Source: Lachnospiraceae bacterium (GTDB taxonomy: Bacteria > Bacillota > Clostridia > Oscillospirales > CAG-272). Taken from it: DNA of 34,428 bases. The notes beneath the pieces were generated by a model, which saw only the letters and a program-made list of their open reading frames with translations, was not told the DNA's origin and did not search any database. The stretch's first letter is position 1, and the number at the start of each line of letters is the position of its first letter. The translations under genes were made by a program, and so were the position numbers. Where the stretch lies: assembly GCA_024404495.1 (NCBI GenBank), contig JAKSPT010000025.1, forward strand, positions 1-34,428, written 5' to 3'. Below are positions 6,918 to 14,994 of the stretch, in pieces.

Positions 6918-8777
6918 ATGGCAAAAGAAATCAAACCGTTTGATACCGTGAAAAAACCGAACGTGCCCAATCCCCTGCTGATGCCGATCGAATGGGGCGG
7001 GACCGTAGGACTGACGCTTCCGGTCGGGGGCAAGGTGACGAAGGTGAACTGCGAGGGACTGGAGCCTCCCTACCTCCTTCTCTCGAATCACGCTTCCTTC
7101 ATCGACTTTGCGCTCGCGGTCAAGGCGACCTATCCGCACCGAACCTCGTGGCTGATCTCCATTGAGGAATTCGTCGGCAGGGAATGGCTGATGCGCGGCG
7201 TAGGCGGGACCTATAAACGGAAATTCACCTCCGATCTGACCGTTGTCCGCAATCTGCTGCACATTCTGAAGACACAGAAGCGGATCTGCACCCTTTATCC
7301 CGAGGCGCGCTTCTCGATCTGCGGCGTCAACGAGCGGCTCGATCCTTCGATCGGAAAGCTGGTCAAGGTCGCAAAGTGCCCGGTCGCCGTGATGATCGAA
7401 CGGGGCAGCTTCCTCCGTTCGCCCCAATGGTGCAAGCACCCCTACCGTGACGTTCCGGTCAGCGCCGAAATGACGCAGATCGTCACCCGCGAGGAGGCTT
7501 TGACGCTGACCGCGGATGAAATTCAGGAGCGCATCGAAAAGGCGTTCGTCTACGACGAATACCGCTGGCAGTACGAAAACCGCATCGTCATCGACTCGCC
7601 CAAGCGCGCGCAGGGACTGCACCGCGTGCTCTATCAGTGCCCGCACTGCGGCACCGAGTTCCGGATGAACAGCGAAGGCACGAAGCTTTTCTGCGAGGAA
7701 TGCGGCAGCAGCTGGGAAATGGACGTTTACGGGCAGCTCCGCTGTGAAAACGGCGAGGACACCTTTACGATGGCGCCCGATTGGTACCGCTGGGAGCGGG
7801 AAAACGTCCGCCGCGAGGTCGAAGAGGGCAGATACCGCTTCGAGGACGACGTCCGCGTGGAATTTCTGCAGAACGCGAAGCAGGGCTTCAAGGCGATCGG
7901 CACGATGAAGCTGACGCACGACGAAAACGGTTTCGTCCTCGAAGGGAAAAAGGACGACGGCGAGGGCTTCCGCCTCCACCGCACGACCCTTTCGATGTAC
8001 TCCTGTCATATCGAGTACGATTTCAAGGGCAGAGGCGACGCGCTCGAGCTCGCGACGCTCAACGAAACCTATTTCGTCTTCCCGCAGAACGCAAAGAACG
8101 TTCTGACCAAGCTGCATTTTGCTACCGAGGAACTGCACGACAAATTCGTGCGGGAAGAGGAAGCGAAAAAGGCTGCCGAAAAGGCGGAAAAAGCGGAAGG
8201 AAAACGGACAGTAACGGAAAAAAACGGAACTCTTTCAGTGAGGGACACTATGATTCTGAAGAAAAAGAATGAAATCGTCACGGAAAGGCTCGTTCTGAAG
8301 TTCTTTTCGGAAGACGACCGTGACCGTCTGGCGGAATTTATGATGAACGAACAGATCACGAAATACTTCATGGTCCCGTCATACGACACCGCAGAGCAGT
8401 ATTCGGAGCTTGCCGGAAAACTGATTGAATTCAGCAAACCGGAAGACGGGAAACATCTGGAGTACGGCATTTATCTGGACGGGACCCTGATCGGCTTCGT
8501 GAACGACTGCGGGTTTGACGACGAAGCGATCGAGATCGGTTACGTCATCCATCCGGATTACTGGAACCGGGGATATGCGACCGAGGCTGTGAAAGCCGTG
8601 ATCGGTGCGCTGTGGGAGATGGGCTTCCGCCGGGTCATTGCGGGCTTTTTTGAAGAAAACACCGGCAGCTTCCGCGTCATGGAAAAATGCGGCATGAAGC
8701 TGAACGGGGAATATGACTACGAGGAATACCGCGGCGTTCGTCGGAAGTGCCTGTACTGCGAGATCAGAAAGCCTTAA
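6918..8777 (+). CDS. PlsC-type acyltransferase / zinc-ribbon / GNAT fusion (619 aa)
   Basis: Residues about 25-215 resemble the lysophosphatidic acid acyltransferase family (PlsC): NHASFID supplies His58 and Asp63 of the HxxxxD motif, and YPEAR (127-131) the substrate block. A zinc ribbon follows with Cys241/Cys244 and Cys259/Cys262, then about 140 residues of unrecognised sequence ending in a Lys/Glu/Ala-rich helix (411-430). From Met445 a complete RimJ/RimL-like GNAT N-acetyltransferase begins: TERLVL, then EIGYVIHPDYWNRGYATEA and ENTGSFRVMEKCGMK. The junction has a GTGAGGGAC sequence before an in-frame ATG (8250), as if a separate acetyltransferase gene had been joined by loss of a stop. 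No transmembrane helix is obvious, unusual for PlsC. The start follows the promoter at 6855; the longer open frame begins inside the terminator. Confidence 0.8.
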   Translation: MAKEIKPFDTVKKPNVPNPLLMPIEWGGTVGLTLPVGGKVTKVNCEGLEPPYLLLSNHASFIDFALAVKATYPHRTSWLISIEEFVGREWLMRGVGGTYKRKFTSDLTVVRNLLHILKTQKRICTLYPEARFSICGVNERLDPSIGKLVKVAKCPVAVMIERGSFLRSPQWCKHPYRDVPVSAEMTQIVTREEALTLTADEIQERIEKAFVYDEYRWQYENRIVIDSPKRAQGLHRVLYQCPHCGTEFRMNSEGTKLFCEECGSSWEMDVYGQLRCENGEDTFTMAPDWYRWERENVRREVEEGRYRFEDDVRVEFLQNAKQGFKAIGTMKLTHDENGFVLEGKKDDGEGFRLHRTTLSMYSCHIEYDFKGRGDALELATLNETYFVFPQNAKNVLTKLHFATEELHDKFVREEEAKKAAEKAEKAEGKRTVTEKNGTLSVRDTMILKKKNEIVTERLVLKFFSEDDRDRLAEFMMNEQITKYFMVPSYDTAEQYSELAGKLIEFSKPEDGKHLEYGIYLDGTLIGFVNDCGFDDEAIEIGYVIHPDYWNRGYATEAVKAVIGALWEMGFRRVIAGFFEENTGSFRVMEKCGMKLNGEYDYEEYRGVRRKCLYCEIRKP

Positions 8778-8805
8778 GCCTTAAGCCTTAAGCCTTAAGC
8801 CTTAA
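8771..8805. repeat. Five tandem GCCTTAA heptamers
   Basis: Five exact copies of GCCTTAA at 8771-8805, followed by a degenerate GCATAAA. The fusion gene's last sense codons and TAA stop (8775-8777) lie in the first copy. Confidence 0.95.
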
Positions 8806-8816
8806 GCATAAAGACA

Positions 8817-8862
8817 GAGCCATAAGTTAAAAGCTTCCTGCTGATAACTTATGGCTCATTTT
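8817..8862. terminator. Bidirectional terminator between convergent genes
   Basis: A perfect 13-bp stem (8817-8829 with 8845-8857), 15-nt loop and T-rich flank lies exactly between two converging genes and two heptamer arrays. It serves the fusion gene on the plus strand and the GH38 gene on the minus strand. Confidence 0.85.
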
Positions 8863-8897
8863 CTTAAGACTTAAGACTTAAGACTTAAGACTTAATT
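8863..8897. repeat. Tandem CTTAAGA heptamers
   Basis: Four exact CTTAAGA copies (8863-8890) and a partial fifth. The array overlaps the 3' end of the minus-strand GH38 gene, encoding its last residues (IKS) and TAA stop. It shares the CTTAAG core with the other array, so the two can pair. Confidence 0.95.
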
Positions 8898-11407
8898 ACC
8901 ACCGTTCCGATCGCAAATTTTCCGACCGGGACGGTTTTCGTTTCCCTGCCGTCCGGCTCTTCGAGGACCGTCACCGGCGTGACGGGAGCGGGGAAGGAAA
9001 GGGTTTCCGGGTGATCGGTGCCGAGATAACGTAGCACGATGCCGTTTCCGTCCTCCGCGCCCTTGAGAGTGAGGAGAGGCAGGGTGTCCGGAATATCAAG
9101 CAGGGTGGAAGAGGCGGGAAGCGTGCCCGCGTGAGGTCTGACAAGGTATGCGGGGAAGAAGGTGTTCAGCGTCATTCCCTCGCCGAAGGAGGAGCGGGCG
9201 CCGTGATCGGCGGACAGCGAGAAGACGAAGCGGTGCTCGCCCGGATCGACCGCGTCCTCACAGCCGAAGCCGCACATGAGCTGCGTCGGGTTGCGGAGGA
9301 GGGAGACCGTCAGTTTCCTGCCCGCGATCGCGGTGCCGGGCGTTCCGGTGTTGCAGACGGTCAGTCCGCCCTCGCGGAAATAGCGGAGCGCGGGCCATTC
9401 GTCGGCGTGTCCGAGCTGACCGTCGTAAACGTCCGCCTGCCCCTCTCTTATCTCGCCGAGCGGGATTTCTCTCGTGAAGCATCCGTCCGAGGGTTCTTCC
9501 GGCAGCATGATCATCGCCGAAAGCTTGAGGTCGCGCGCGTCGAAGGAGGTCCTGATCTCTGCGCGGAGACGGGGCGAGCCGTCGGGCAGGATCAGGGTCA
9601 GCTCCCAGTCGAGGTTTTTCAGTTGGCGCTCCGGACGGTCGTAGGTGACGCGGATGACGGCGATCTGATTGGTTCCTTCCCGTCTGCACGAGGAGGAAAC
9701 CGAGTATTTGCGCGAGGGGAGCATATTTTCGTTGTTGTTCGGATGATCGGCTTTTTCGTGATAGGAGACGCTGTTCATCCGCCCCCACAGGTTGCCGCCG
9801 TCGTCGGTGATCCACGGGGCAAAGGTACCCGAAGCGGCGATCACGCGGTTTTCTTTTTTATCGTAGATTTCATCGACCGAGCCCCTGCCGACCGTGACGC
9901 GGAGATATTCGTTTTCGATCACGTTTCCGAGCGGTTCGGATTCCTTTTTGCCGGGGAAGAAGCGGAAGAGGGAATAGCCCATCGCGGGCAGATCGCCGAA
10001 TAAGGAGACGACGCCGGTCTTCTGCTCCGGACCCATCGGCTTTTTCACCGTGAGGACGCTGACCCTTCTGCCGTCCGGGCAGAGAATTTCGCCGCCTTCG
10101 GTATCTTCGTCAAGCGGCACGGGCGCTTCGATATAACCGCATTTCACCGTTTCTGCAAGCGGGTTCCAGACGAGGAAGGGCACGCCCTCCCCGGCGGGGA
10201 CGGCAATCTTTTCCGCGAGACTTTCGGCGGCGAGCGCGGAAAGACGGTTCGCCGACGCCGTGATCTGACGGAAGGTCTCGGCAAGCTCCTTCGCCGCGTC
10301 GTCGCTGTGGGAAGCGGTGATCGCGTCGTGGAAGTGGCAGAACGCCATCCTCCTCCAGAGGACGGCAAAGGTCTTCGGGGCGTAGTTCCCGTTCAGCACG
10401 GTCAGCGCCTCGGCGCAGCGGAGCGCCGATTCGGCGCGGCGGTTCATCTGTTTCAGATGAATACGCGTGGTATAACAGCCCGCACCCATCGGATTTCCCT
10501 CGGCACGGGGGTCGGTCTCTTCCTCCGTCGGCTCGTGGGAAAGACGTTCCCGGTACTTTTCAAGCGCAAGCTCCTCCAGCCCGACGAAACGGATGTCCAC
10601 GCCGCAGTCGGCGGCGAGCTTTTTCAGCGCCTCGGCGGTGTGCTTCGGCGCGCCGGTCTCCTCACCCGAAAGAATGAGGGTCGCGTCCTCTCCGCGCGCC
10701 GCGCGGTTTTTTACCTCGTCGGCAAGACGGCAGACCTCCTCCGGCTCTCCGGGGACCCTGACGGTGAGAAAACCGCTGCCCTCGCAGGCGGGACAGCCCG
10801 TCCCCTCGCAGACCGTGCAGACACGGCTCTTGACGAAGGAACCCATCCCGAAGGCGCCGGCAAGCGCGTCGGCGGTCTCAAAAAGGACGGTATCGCCCGA
10901 TACGCCCCGGAAATAGGGCTTTCTGCCCGGGAAAACCCGGTGATACTGCAATATCCCCCGGTAACCGAAGGCGTTCCACAGGGTCGGCATTCCGCCCGAA
11001 ATACCGAAGATATCGGGAATCTCGGCGAGCGACGGTGTGACGCCGAAGGTGTCTTTCAGCCAAAGACGGGAGTAAAAATGGTTTCTGATCAGGCTTTCCC
11101 CGTCCGGCAGATTGCTGTCGGTGACCGATTCTCCGCCGCCGAGCAGCCCGAGCCTCCCGTCGCCGACCATTTCCTTCACCTCGGGGAGCAGGTCGGGGTT
11201 CCGTTCAAGGTATTCCCGCAGCGACGCGGTCTGCTCGATATCGTAGTGCCCGCCCTCTCTCGCGAAGGCGAGCCCGGCGTCGAGCTGCTTTTCCTGTATC
11301 TCGGCGTAGGGGGCGATCGTGAAACCGTCCCGGTGTCCGGCGGTATAGCGCGGGCGGCGCCACGTCAGGTCGATGTGGTTCAGATAAACGATATTCAGAA
11401 CGTTCAT
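8885..11407 (-). CDS. GH38-type alpha-mannosidase-like protein (840 aa)
   Basis: Predicted zinc-dependent glycoside hydrolase of family 38. The start has the family HxD pair (LNHIDLTW, His11 and Asp13). PDIFG (131-135) holds the nucleophile Asp132, and FCHFHDAITASH (357-368) gives the last zinc-ligand His. A beta-rich C-terminal half (about 400-840) matches the family. GH38 enzymes release alpha-linked mannose from N-glycans or other mannosides. No signal peptide, so cytoplasmic. An insertion at 197-212 carries two Cys pairs in a DnaJ-like pattern (CTVCEGTGCPACEGSG) that I do not know from other GH38 proteins. Single-gene unit: GGAGG 8 nt before the ATG, promoter at 11440-11468, terminator shared with the convergent gene. 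Confidence 0.85.
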   Translation of the reverse strand: MNVLNIVYLNHIDLTWRRPRYTAGHRDGFTIAPYAEIQEKQLDAGLAFAREGGHYDIEQTASLREYLERNPDLLPEVKEMVGDGRLGLLGGGESVTDSNLPDGESLIRNHFYSRLWLKDTFGVTPSLAEIPDIFGISGGMPTLWNAFGYRGILQYHRVFPGRKPYFRGVSGDTVLFETADALAGAFGMGSFVKSRVCTVCEGTGCPACEGSGFLTVRVPGEPEEVCRLADEVKNRAARGEDATLILSGEETGAPKHTAEALKKLAADCGVDIRFVGLEELALEKYRERLSHEPTEEETDPRAEGNPMGAGCYTTRIHLKQMNRRAESALRCAEALTVLNGNYAPKTFAVLWRRMAFCHFHDAITASHSDDAAKELAETFRQITASANRLSALAAESLAEKIAVPAGEGVPFLVWNPLAETVKCGYIEAPVPLDEDTEGGEILCPDGRRVSVLTVKKPMGPEQKTGVVSLFGDLPAMGYSLFRFFPGKKESEPLGNVIENEYLRVTVGRGSVDEIYDKKENRVIAASGTFAPWITDDGGNLWGRMNSVSYHEKADHPNNNENMLPSRKYSVSSSCRREGTNQIAVIRVTYDRPERQLKNLDWELTLILPDGSPRLRAEIRTSFDARDLKLSAMIMLPEEPSDGCFTREIPLGEIREGQADVYDGQLGHADEWPALRYFREGGLTVCNTGTPGTAIAGRKLTVSLLRNPTQLMCGFGCEDAVDPGEHRFVFSLSADHGARSSFGEGMTLNTFFPAYLVRPHAGTLPASSTLLDIPDTLPLLTLKGAEDGNGIVLRYLGTDHPETLSFPAPVTPVTVLEEPDGRETKTVPVGKFAIGTVVIKS

Positions 11408-11439
11408 AGAGGAGACCTCCGCTCTTTATTTCTGCGTTC

Positions 11440-11468
11440 ATTATAGCACACTTTTCGGAAAAGAGCAA
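11440..11468 (-). promoter_or_regulatory. Sigma-A promoter for the GH38 gene
   Basis: On the minus strand: TTGCTC, 17-nt spacer, TATAAT, about 33 nt before the start codon. Confidence 0.82.
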
Positions 11469-11507
11469 TACGTCGGGGGCACGGCAGGGCTGTTTTTTTG
11501 AAGATAC

Positions 11508-11536
11508 TTGACAAAGGGAAGGGAGTATGGTATTAT
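11508..11536 (+). promoter_or_regulatory. Sigma-A promoter for the SPFH/zinc-ribbon operon
   Basis: TTGACA, 17-nt spacer, TATTAT, with TATGG before the -10. About 39 nt separate its -35 from that of the divergent GH38 promoter. Confidence 0.85.
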
Positions 11537-11597
11537 AGATTTGTATAAATATGTGCCCGGATCAAACGGGCCCGCAATCTGAAAGGAGATTATTTTC

Positions 11598-12956
11598 ATG
11601 GGACTTATCAAAGCAATTTCCGGTGCGATCGGCGGCGTGCTTGCCGACCAATGGAAGGAATTTTTCTACTGTGACGCGATTTCTGCGGACACGCTCGTCG
11701 TCCGCGGTCAGAAGCAGATCACCGGACGTTCCTCCAATACCAAGGGCAACGACAACATCATTTCCAACGGCTCCGTGATCGCGGTCGCGGACGGTCAGGC
11801 GATGGCGATCGTTGAGCAGGGCAAGGTCGTGGAATTCTGCGCCGAGCCCGGCGAATTCAAGTGGGATTCCTCCACCGAGCCCTCGATCTTCGCGGGTTCT
11901 CTCGGTACCTCCATCCTTGACACCTTCAAGGCGATCGGCAGACGTATTTCCTACGGCGGCGACACCGGCAAGGATCAGCGCGTCTACTACTTCAACCTGA
12001 AGGAGATCACCGACAACAAGTTCGGCACCGCCAATCCGATCCCCTTCCGCATCGTGATCAACGAAGAGCTCGGCTTCAAGCTTTCCGCCGATCTCCGCGT
12101 CAGCGGCGTTTACTCCTACAAGATCGTTGACCCGATCCTGTTCTATACCAACGTCTGCGCGAACGTTACGACCGAGTACAGAAAGAACGAGATCGACTCG
12201 ATGATGAAGGGCGAGCTTCTTACCGCCCTCCAGCCCGCTCTTTCCCGCATCGCGGCAAAGGGCATCCAGTATTACGAGATCGGCGCACACTCCACCGAGG
12301 TGCGTGACGAGCTTTCCGCCGAGCTGAACACTCTCTGGAGAGAGAAGCGCGGTATCGAGATCTGGTCCTTCAACCCGTCCAGCCTGACCATTCCGGACGA
12401 GCAGAAGAAGAAGATCACCGAGTGGGAAGAAAACGCGATGACGCTGAATCCCAACGTCGGTGCCGCCCGCATCGTCGGCGCGACCTCCGACGCGATGCGT
12501 ACCGCTGCCGGCAACGAGGGCGGCGCGATGAACGGCTTCATCGGCATGAATATGGCTCAGGGCGTCGGCGGCGCGACCGCGACGAACCTCTACGCCATGG
12601 GCGCCGATCAGCCCGTCGTTCCCGCGAACGCGTGGACCTGCCCGACCTGCGGCAAGTCCTCCACCGGCAAATTCTGCGCCGAGTGCGGTACGAAGAAGCC
12701 CGAGGCAAAGCCCGCGAACGCGTGGACCTGCCCGACCTGCGGCACGGTCGCGACCGGCAATTTCTGCCCCGAATGCGGCACGAAGAAGCCCGCGGCCGAC
12801 GGCGCGTGGACCTGCTCCTGCGGTCAGGTGAACACCGGTAAGTTCTGCTCCGCCTGCGGCGCGAAGAAGCCCGAAGCGGACGAGAGCTGGACCTGCGCCT
12901 GCGGTCAGGTAAACAAGGGCAAGTTCTGCTCCGCCTGCGGTGCGAAAAAGGCTTAA
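11598..12956 (+). CDS. SPFH-domain protein with four C-terminal zinc ribbons, YdjI-like (452 aa)
   Basis: The N-terminal two thirds (about 1-290) is an SPFH (stomatin/flotillin-like) domain of the YdjI type, which assembles on membranes. A Gly/Ala/Met-rich linker (about 295-345) leads to four tandem zinc ribbons at 346-375, 376-403, 404-430 and 431-452. The first two have WTCPTCG and CxECG knuckles; the last two lose one residue (WTCSCG, WTCACG) yet keep four Cys each. In B. subtilis YdjI works with YdjG and YdjH and is linked to PspA and membrane-stress defence; the same partners follow here. AAAGGAGA lies about 9 nt before the ATG. No PspA homologue is seen nearby. Confidence 0.85.
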   Translation: MGLIKAISGAIGGVLADQWKEFFYCDAISADTLVVRGQKQITGRSSNTKGNDNIISNGSVIAVADGQAMAIVEQGKVVEFCAEPGEFKWDSSTEPSIFAGSLGTSILDTFKAIGRRISYGGDTGKDQRVYYFNLKEITDNKFGTANPIPFRIVINEELGFKLSADLRVSGVYSYKIVDPILFYTNVCANVTTEYRKNEIDSMMKGELLTALQPALSRIAAKGIQYYEIGAHSTEVRDELSAELNTLWREKRGIEIWSFNPSSLTIPDEQKKKITEWEENAMTLNPNVGAARIVGATSDAMRTAAGNEGGAMNGFIGMNMAQGVGGATATNLYAMGADQPVVPANAWTCPTCGKSSTGKFCAECGTKKPEAKPANAWTCPTCGTVATGNFCPECGTKKPAADGAWTCSCGQVNTGKFCSACGAKKPEADESWTCACGQVNKGKFCSACGAKKA

Positions 12957-12965
12957 TGACTCTGT

Positions 12966-13003
12966 ACGGGGGCTGCCGGGCAAAAAGCGCGGCACCCCCG
13001 TTT
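12966..13003 (+). terminator. Intra-operon hairpin between the ydjI- and ydjG-like genes
   Basis: ACGGGGG (12966-12972) pairs with CCCCCGT (12995-13001), extended by an inner CTGCC/GGCA helix. Only three T follow, so it probably terminates partially and lowers expression of the two downstream genes. Confidence 0.6.
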
Positions 13004-13026
13004 CCCCGTGATAAGGAGTTGATAAT

Positions 13027-14124
13027 TTGGCGTCACTATTAGAATACAAATGTCCGTGCTGCGGGGGAACCATTGAATTCAACAGCGATCTCCAGAAAAT
13101 GAAGTGCCCGTACTGCGATACGGAGTTCGCGCTTGAGACCCTTGCCGCCTACGACGAGGAGCTCAAGGGTGAAAAGGCGGATGACATTTCCTGGCAGACA
13201 CCGGACGAAACCTGGGCAGAGAACGAGTACGTCGCCGAGGGCATGAAGCTCTACGTCTGCGAATCCTGCGGCGGCGAGGTCGTTACCGAGGAAACTACGG
13301 CGGCGATGCGCTGCCCGTGGTGCGACAATCCCATCGTGATGAAGGGAAACGTCGCGGGCTCGCTCCTCCCCGATTACGTGCTGCCCTTCAAGCTGGACAA
13401 AGAGATGGCGAAGGAAAAGCTGCGCAGTCATTTTTCCGGCAAAAAGTTCCTCCCCGCGGTTTTCAAGGACGAAAACCATATTGACGAGATCAAAGGGATC
13501 TACGTCCCCTTCTGGCTGTTCGACGCAGACGCGGAAGCCGATATCCGTTACCGCGGTACGAAAACGCGGAGCTGGATCAGCGGCAGCTACCAATGCACCG
13601 AGACCAGTTATTATTCTCTGACCAGAGGCGGTAAGATCGGCTTCTGTGACGTTCCGGTCGACGGCTCCAAAAAGATGGCGGACGACCTGATGGAATCTCT
13701 CGAACCCTTCGACTGCTCCGAGCTGGTCGACTTTCAGACCGCGTATCTTTCCGGTTATCTCGCAGACAAATACGACGTTCCGGCGGATACCTCCAAGGAA
13801 CGCGCCAACGCCCGCGTGAAGAAAAGCGTGGAGGAGGCGTTCCTTTCGACCACGAAGGGCTTCTCCGGGGTCACGACGGAATCCAGCAGCGTGAAGATCG
13901 ACAACGGCAGCGCAAAATACGCCCTGCTTCCGGTGTGGATCCTGAACACGACGTGGAACGGAACGAAATTCATCTTTGCCATGAACGGACAGACCGGAAA
14001 ATTCGTCGGCAACCTTCCGCTTGACAAGAGCGCGAAGAACAGATACTTTTGGAAACGTTTTTTCCTCACGGCGGTGATCTCCTTCCTCGCGATCCTTGCC
14101 GTCTGGCTGATCGGCGGACTGTGA
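13027..14124 (+). CDS. Zinc-ribbon membrane-anchored protein, YdjG-like (365 aa)
   Basis: Two N-terminal zinc ribbons use Cys9/Cys12 with Cys27/Cys30, and Cys78/Cys81 with Cys96/Cys99. A soluble domain follows (about 110-335, containing GIYVPFWLFDADAEADIRYR), then a single C-terminal transmembrane helix (about 342-364), making a tail-anchored protein with its bulk in the cytoplasm. This matches YdjG of the B. subtilis YdjGHI complex. The start codon is TTG, supported by AAGGAG 8 nt upstream; no ATG near the first ribbon would keep it intact. It follows the SPFH gene across a hairpin and its stop (14122-14124) lies 8 nt before the TPM-domain gene. Confidence 0.82.
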   Translation: MASLLEYKCPCCGGTIEFNSDLQKMKCPYCDTEFALETLAAYDEELKGEKADDISWQTPDETWAENEYVAEGMKLYVCESCGGEVVTEETTAAMRCPWCDNPIVMKGNVAGSLLPDYVLPFKLDKEMAKEKLRSHFSGKKFLPAVFKDENHIDEIKGIYVPFWLFDADAEADIRYRGTKTRSWISGSYQCTETSYYSLTRGGKIGFCDVPVDGSKKMADDLMESLEPFDCSELVDFQTAYLSGYLADKYDVPADTSKERANARVKKSVEEAFLSTTKGFSGVTTESSSVKIDNGSAKYALLPVWILNTTWNGTKFIFAMNGQTGKFVGNLPLDKSAKNRYFWKRFFLTAVISFLAILAVWLIGGL

Positions 14125-14132
14125 GGTGCGGA

Positions 14133-14942
14133 ATGAAAAGAACTCTGTCATTTCTTCTTCTCGCGGTTTTCCTGACACTCGCCGTTCCGTTTTCCGCGGC
14201 GGCATCCTCGCCCCGCCTTGACGACGGCGCGGATCTGCTCTCCTACGAGGAGGAGCGGAACCTGCTCTATCAGCTCGATACGCTCAGCGCCGAACGCGGC
14301 GTGGATTACGTCGTCGTGACGGTGCCGTCAATGGGCGGCAAGACCGAGATGCAGTACGCGGACGATTATTACGATACCCACGGATACCGTGAGGACGGCA
14401 TTCTCCTCCTCATCGATATGGAGACCCGCGCGTATTACGAATCGACGGCGGGCTCGCTTCAGGATTACTTCGAGTATTATTACGAATATCTGGAAGACGA
14501 TTTCGTCAGTTATCTGTCCTACGGCGACTACTACGGCGCGTTTACCCGCTTTGCGCGCAGCGCGGACGACCGCGTTGACGAGTGTCGGCGTGAGGAAGCG
14601 TACAACAGAATGCCGACCGGGGAAAAGATCAAATACCGTCTGCGGTCCATTCCGACTTCCGTGATTCTGATCCCGCTGATCATCGGTCTGATCGCCGCCG
14701 CGATCATGACCTCGAAGGAAAAAGCCAAGCTCACCTCGGTCAGAATGCAGAACGACGCGGCAAACTACGTCCGGAAAAACAGTATGGACCTGACGTCCTC
14801 GCGCGATACCTTCCTGTATTCCCACGTCACCCGCGTCCGCATCGAGACCGAAAGCAGCTCCGGCGGACGTTCGGGCGGAGGCAGCAGCATTCATTTCTCC
14901 TCCGGCGGCGTTTCCCACGGTGGTCACGGCGGTCATTTCTGA
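14133..14942 (+). CDS. TPM-domain membrane protein with Gly-rich tail, YdjH-like (269 aa)
   Basis: An N-terminal signal sequence (hydrophobic about 5-20, cleavage likely after AAA/SS) exports a TPM (DUF477) domain (about 25-145) carrying SPRLDDGADLLSYEEE and YREDGILLLID. A transmembrane helix (about 178-198) follows, then a cytoplasmic tail ending in Ser/Gly/His-rich GGVSHGGHGGHF, typical of this family. It corresponds to B. subtilis YdjH and is the third gene of the module. The start has GAGG 6 nt upstream overlapping the previous gene's stop. The 52-nt gap to the next gene shows neither terminator nor promoter, so transcription may continue. Confidence 0.82.
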   Translation: MKRTLSFLLLAVFLTLAVPFSAAASSPRLDDGADLLSYEEERNLLYQLDTLSAERGVDYVVVTVPSMGGKTEMQYADDYYDTHGYREDGILLLIDMETRAYYESTAGSLQDYFEYYYEYLEDDFVSYLSYGDYYGAFTRFARSADDRVDECRREEAYNRMPTGEKIKYRLRSIPTSVILIPLIIGLIAAAIMTSKEKAKLTSVRMQNDAANYVRKNSMDLTSSRDTFLYSHVTRVRIETESSSGGRSGGGSSIHFSSGGVSHGGHGGHF

Positions 14943-14994
14943 TCCCTGCAAACCAATGAAAGGATGCTTTCCGAAAGGAAGCGAAAGAAAGCTT

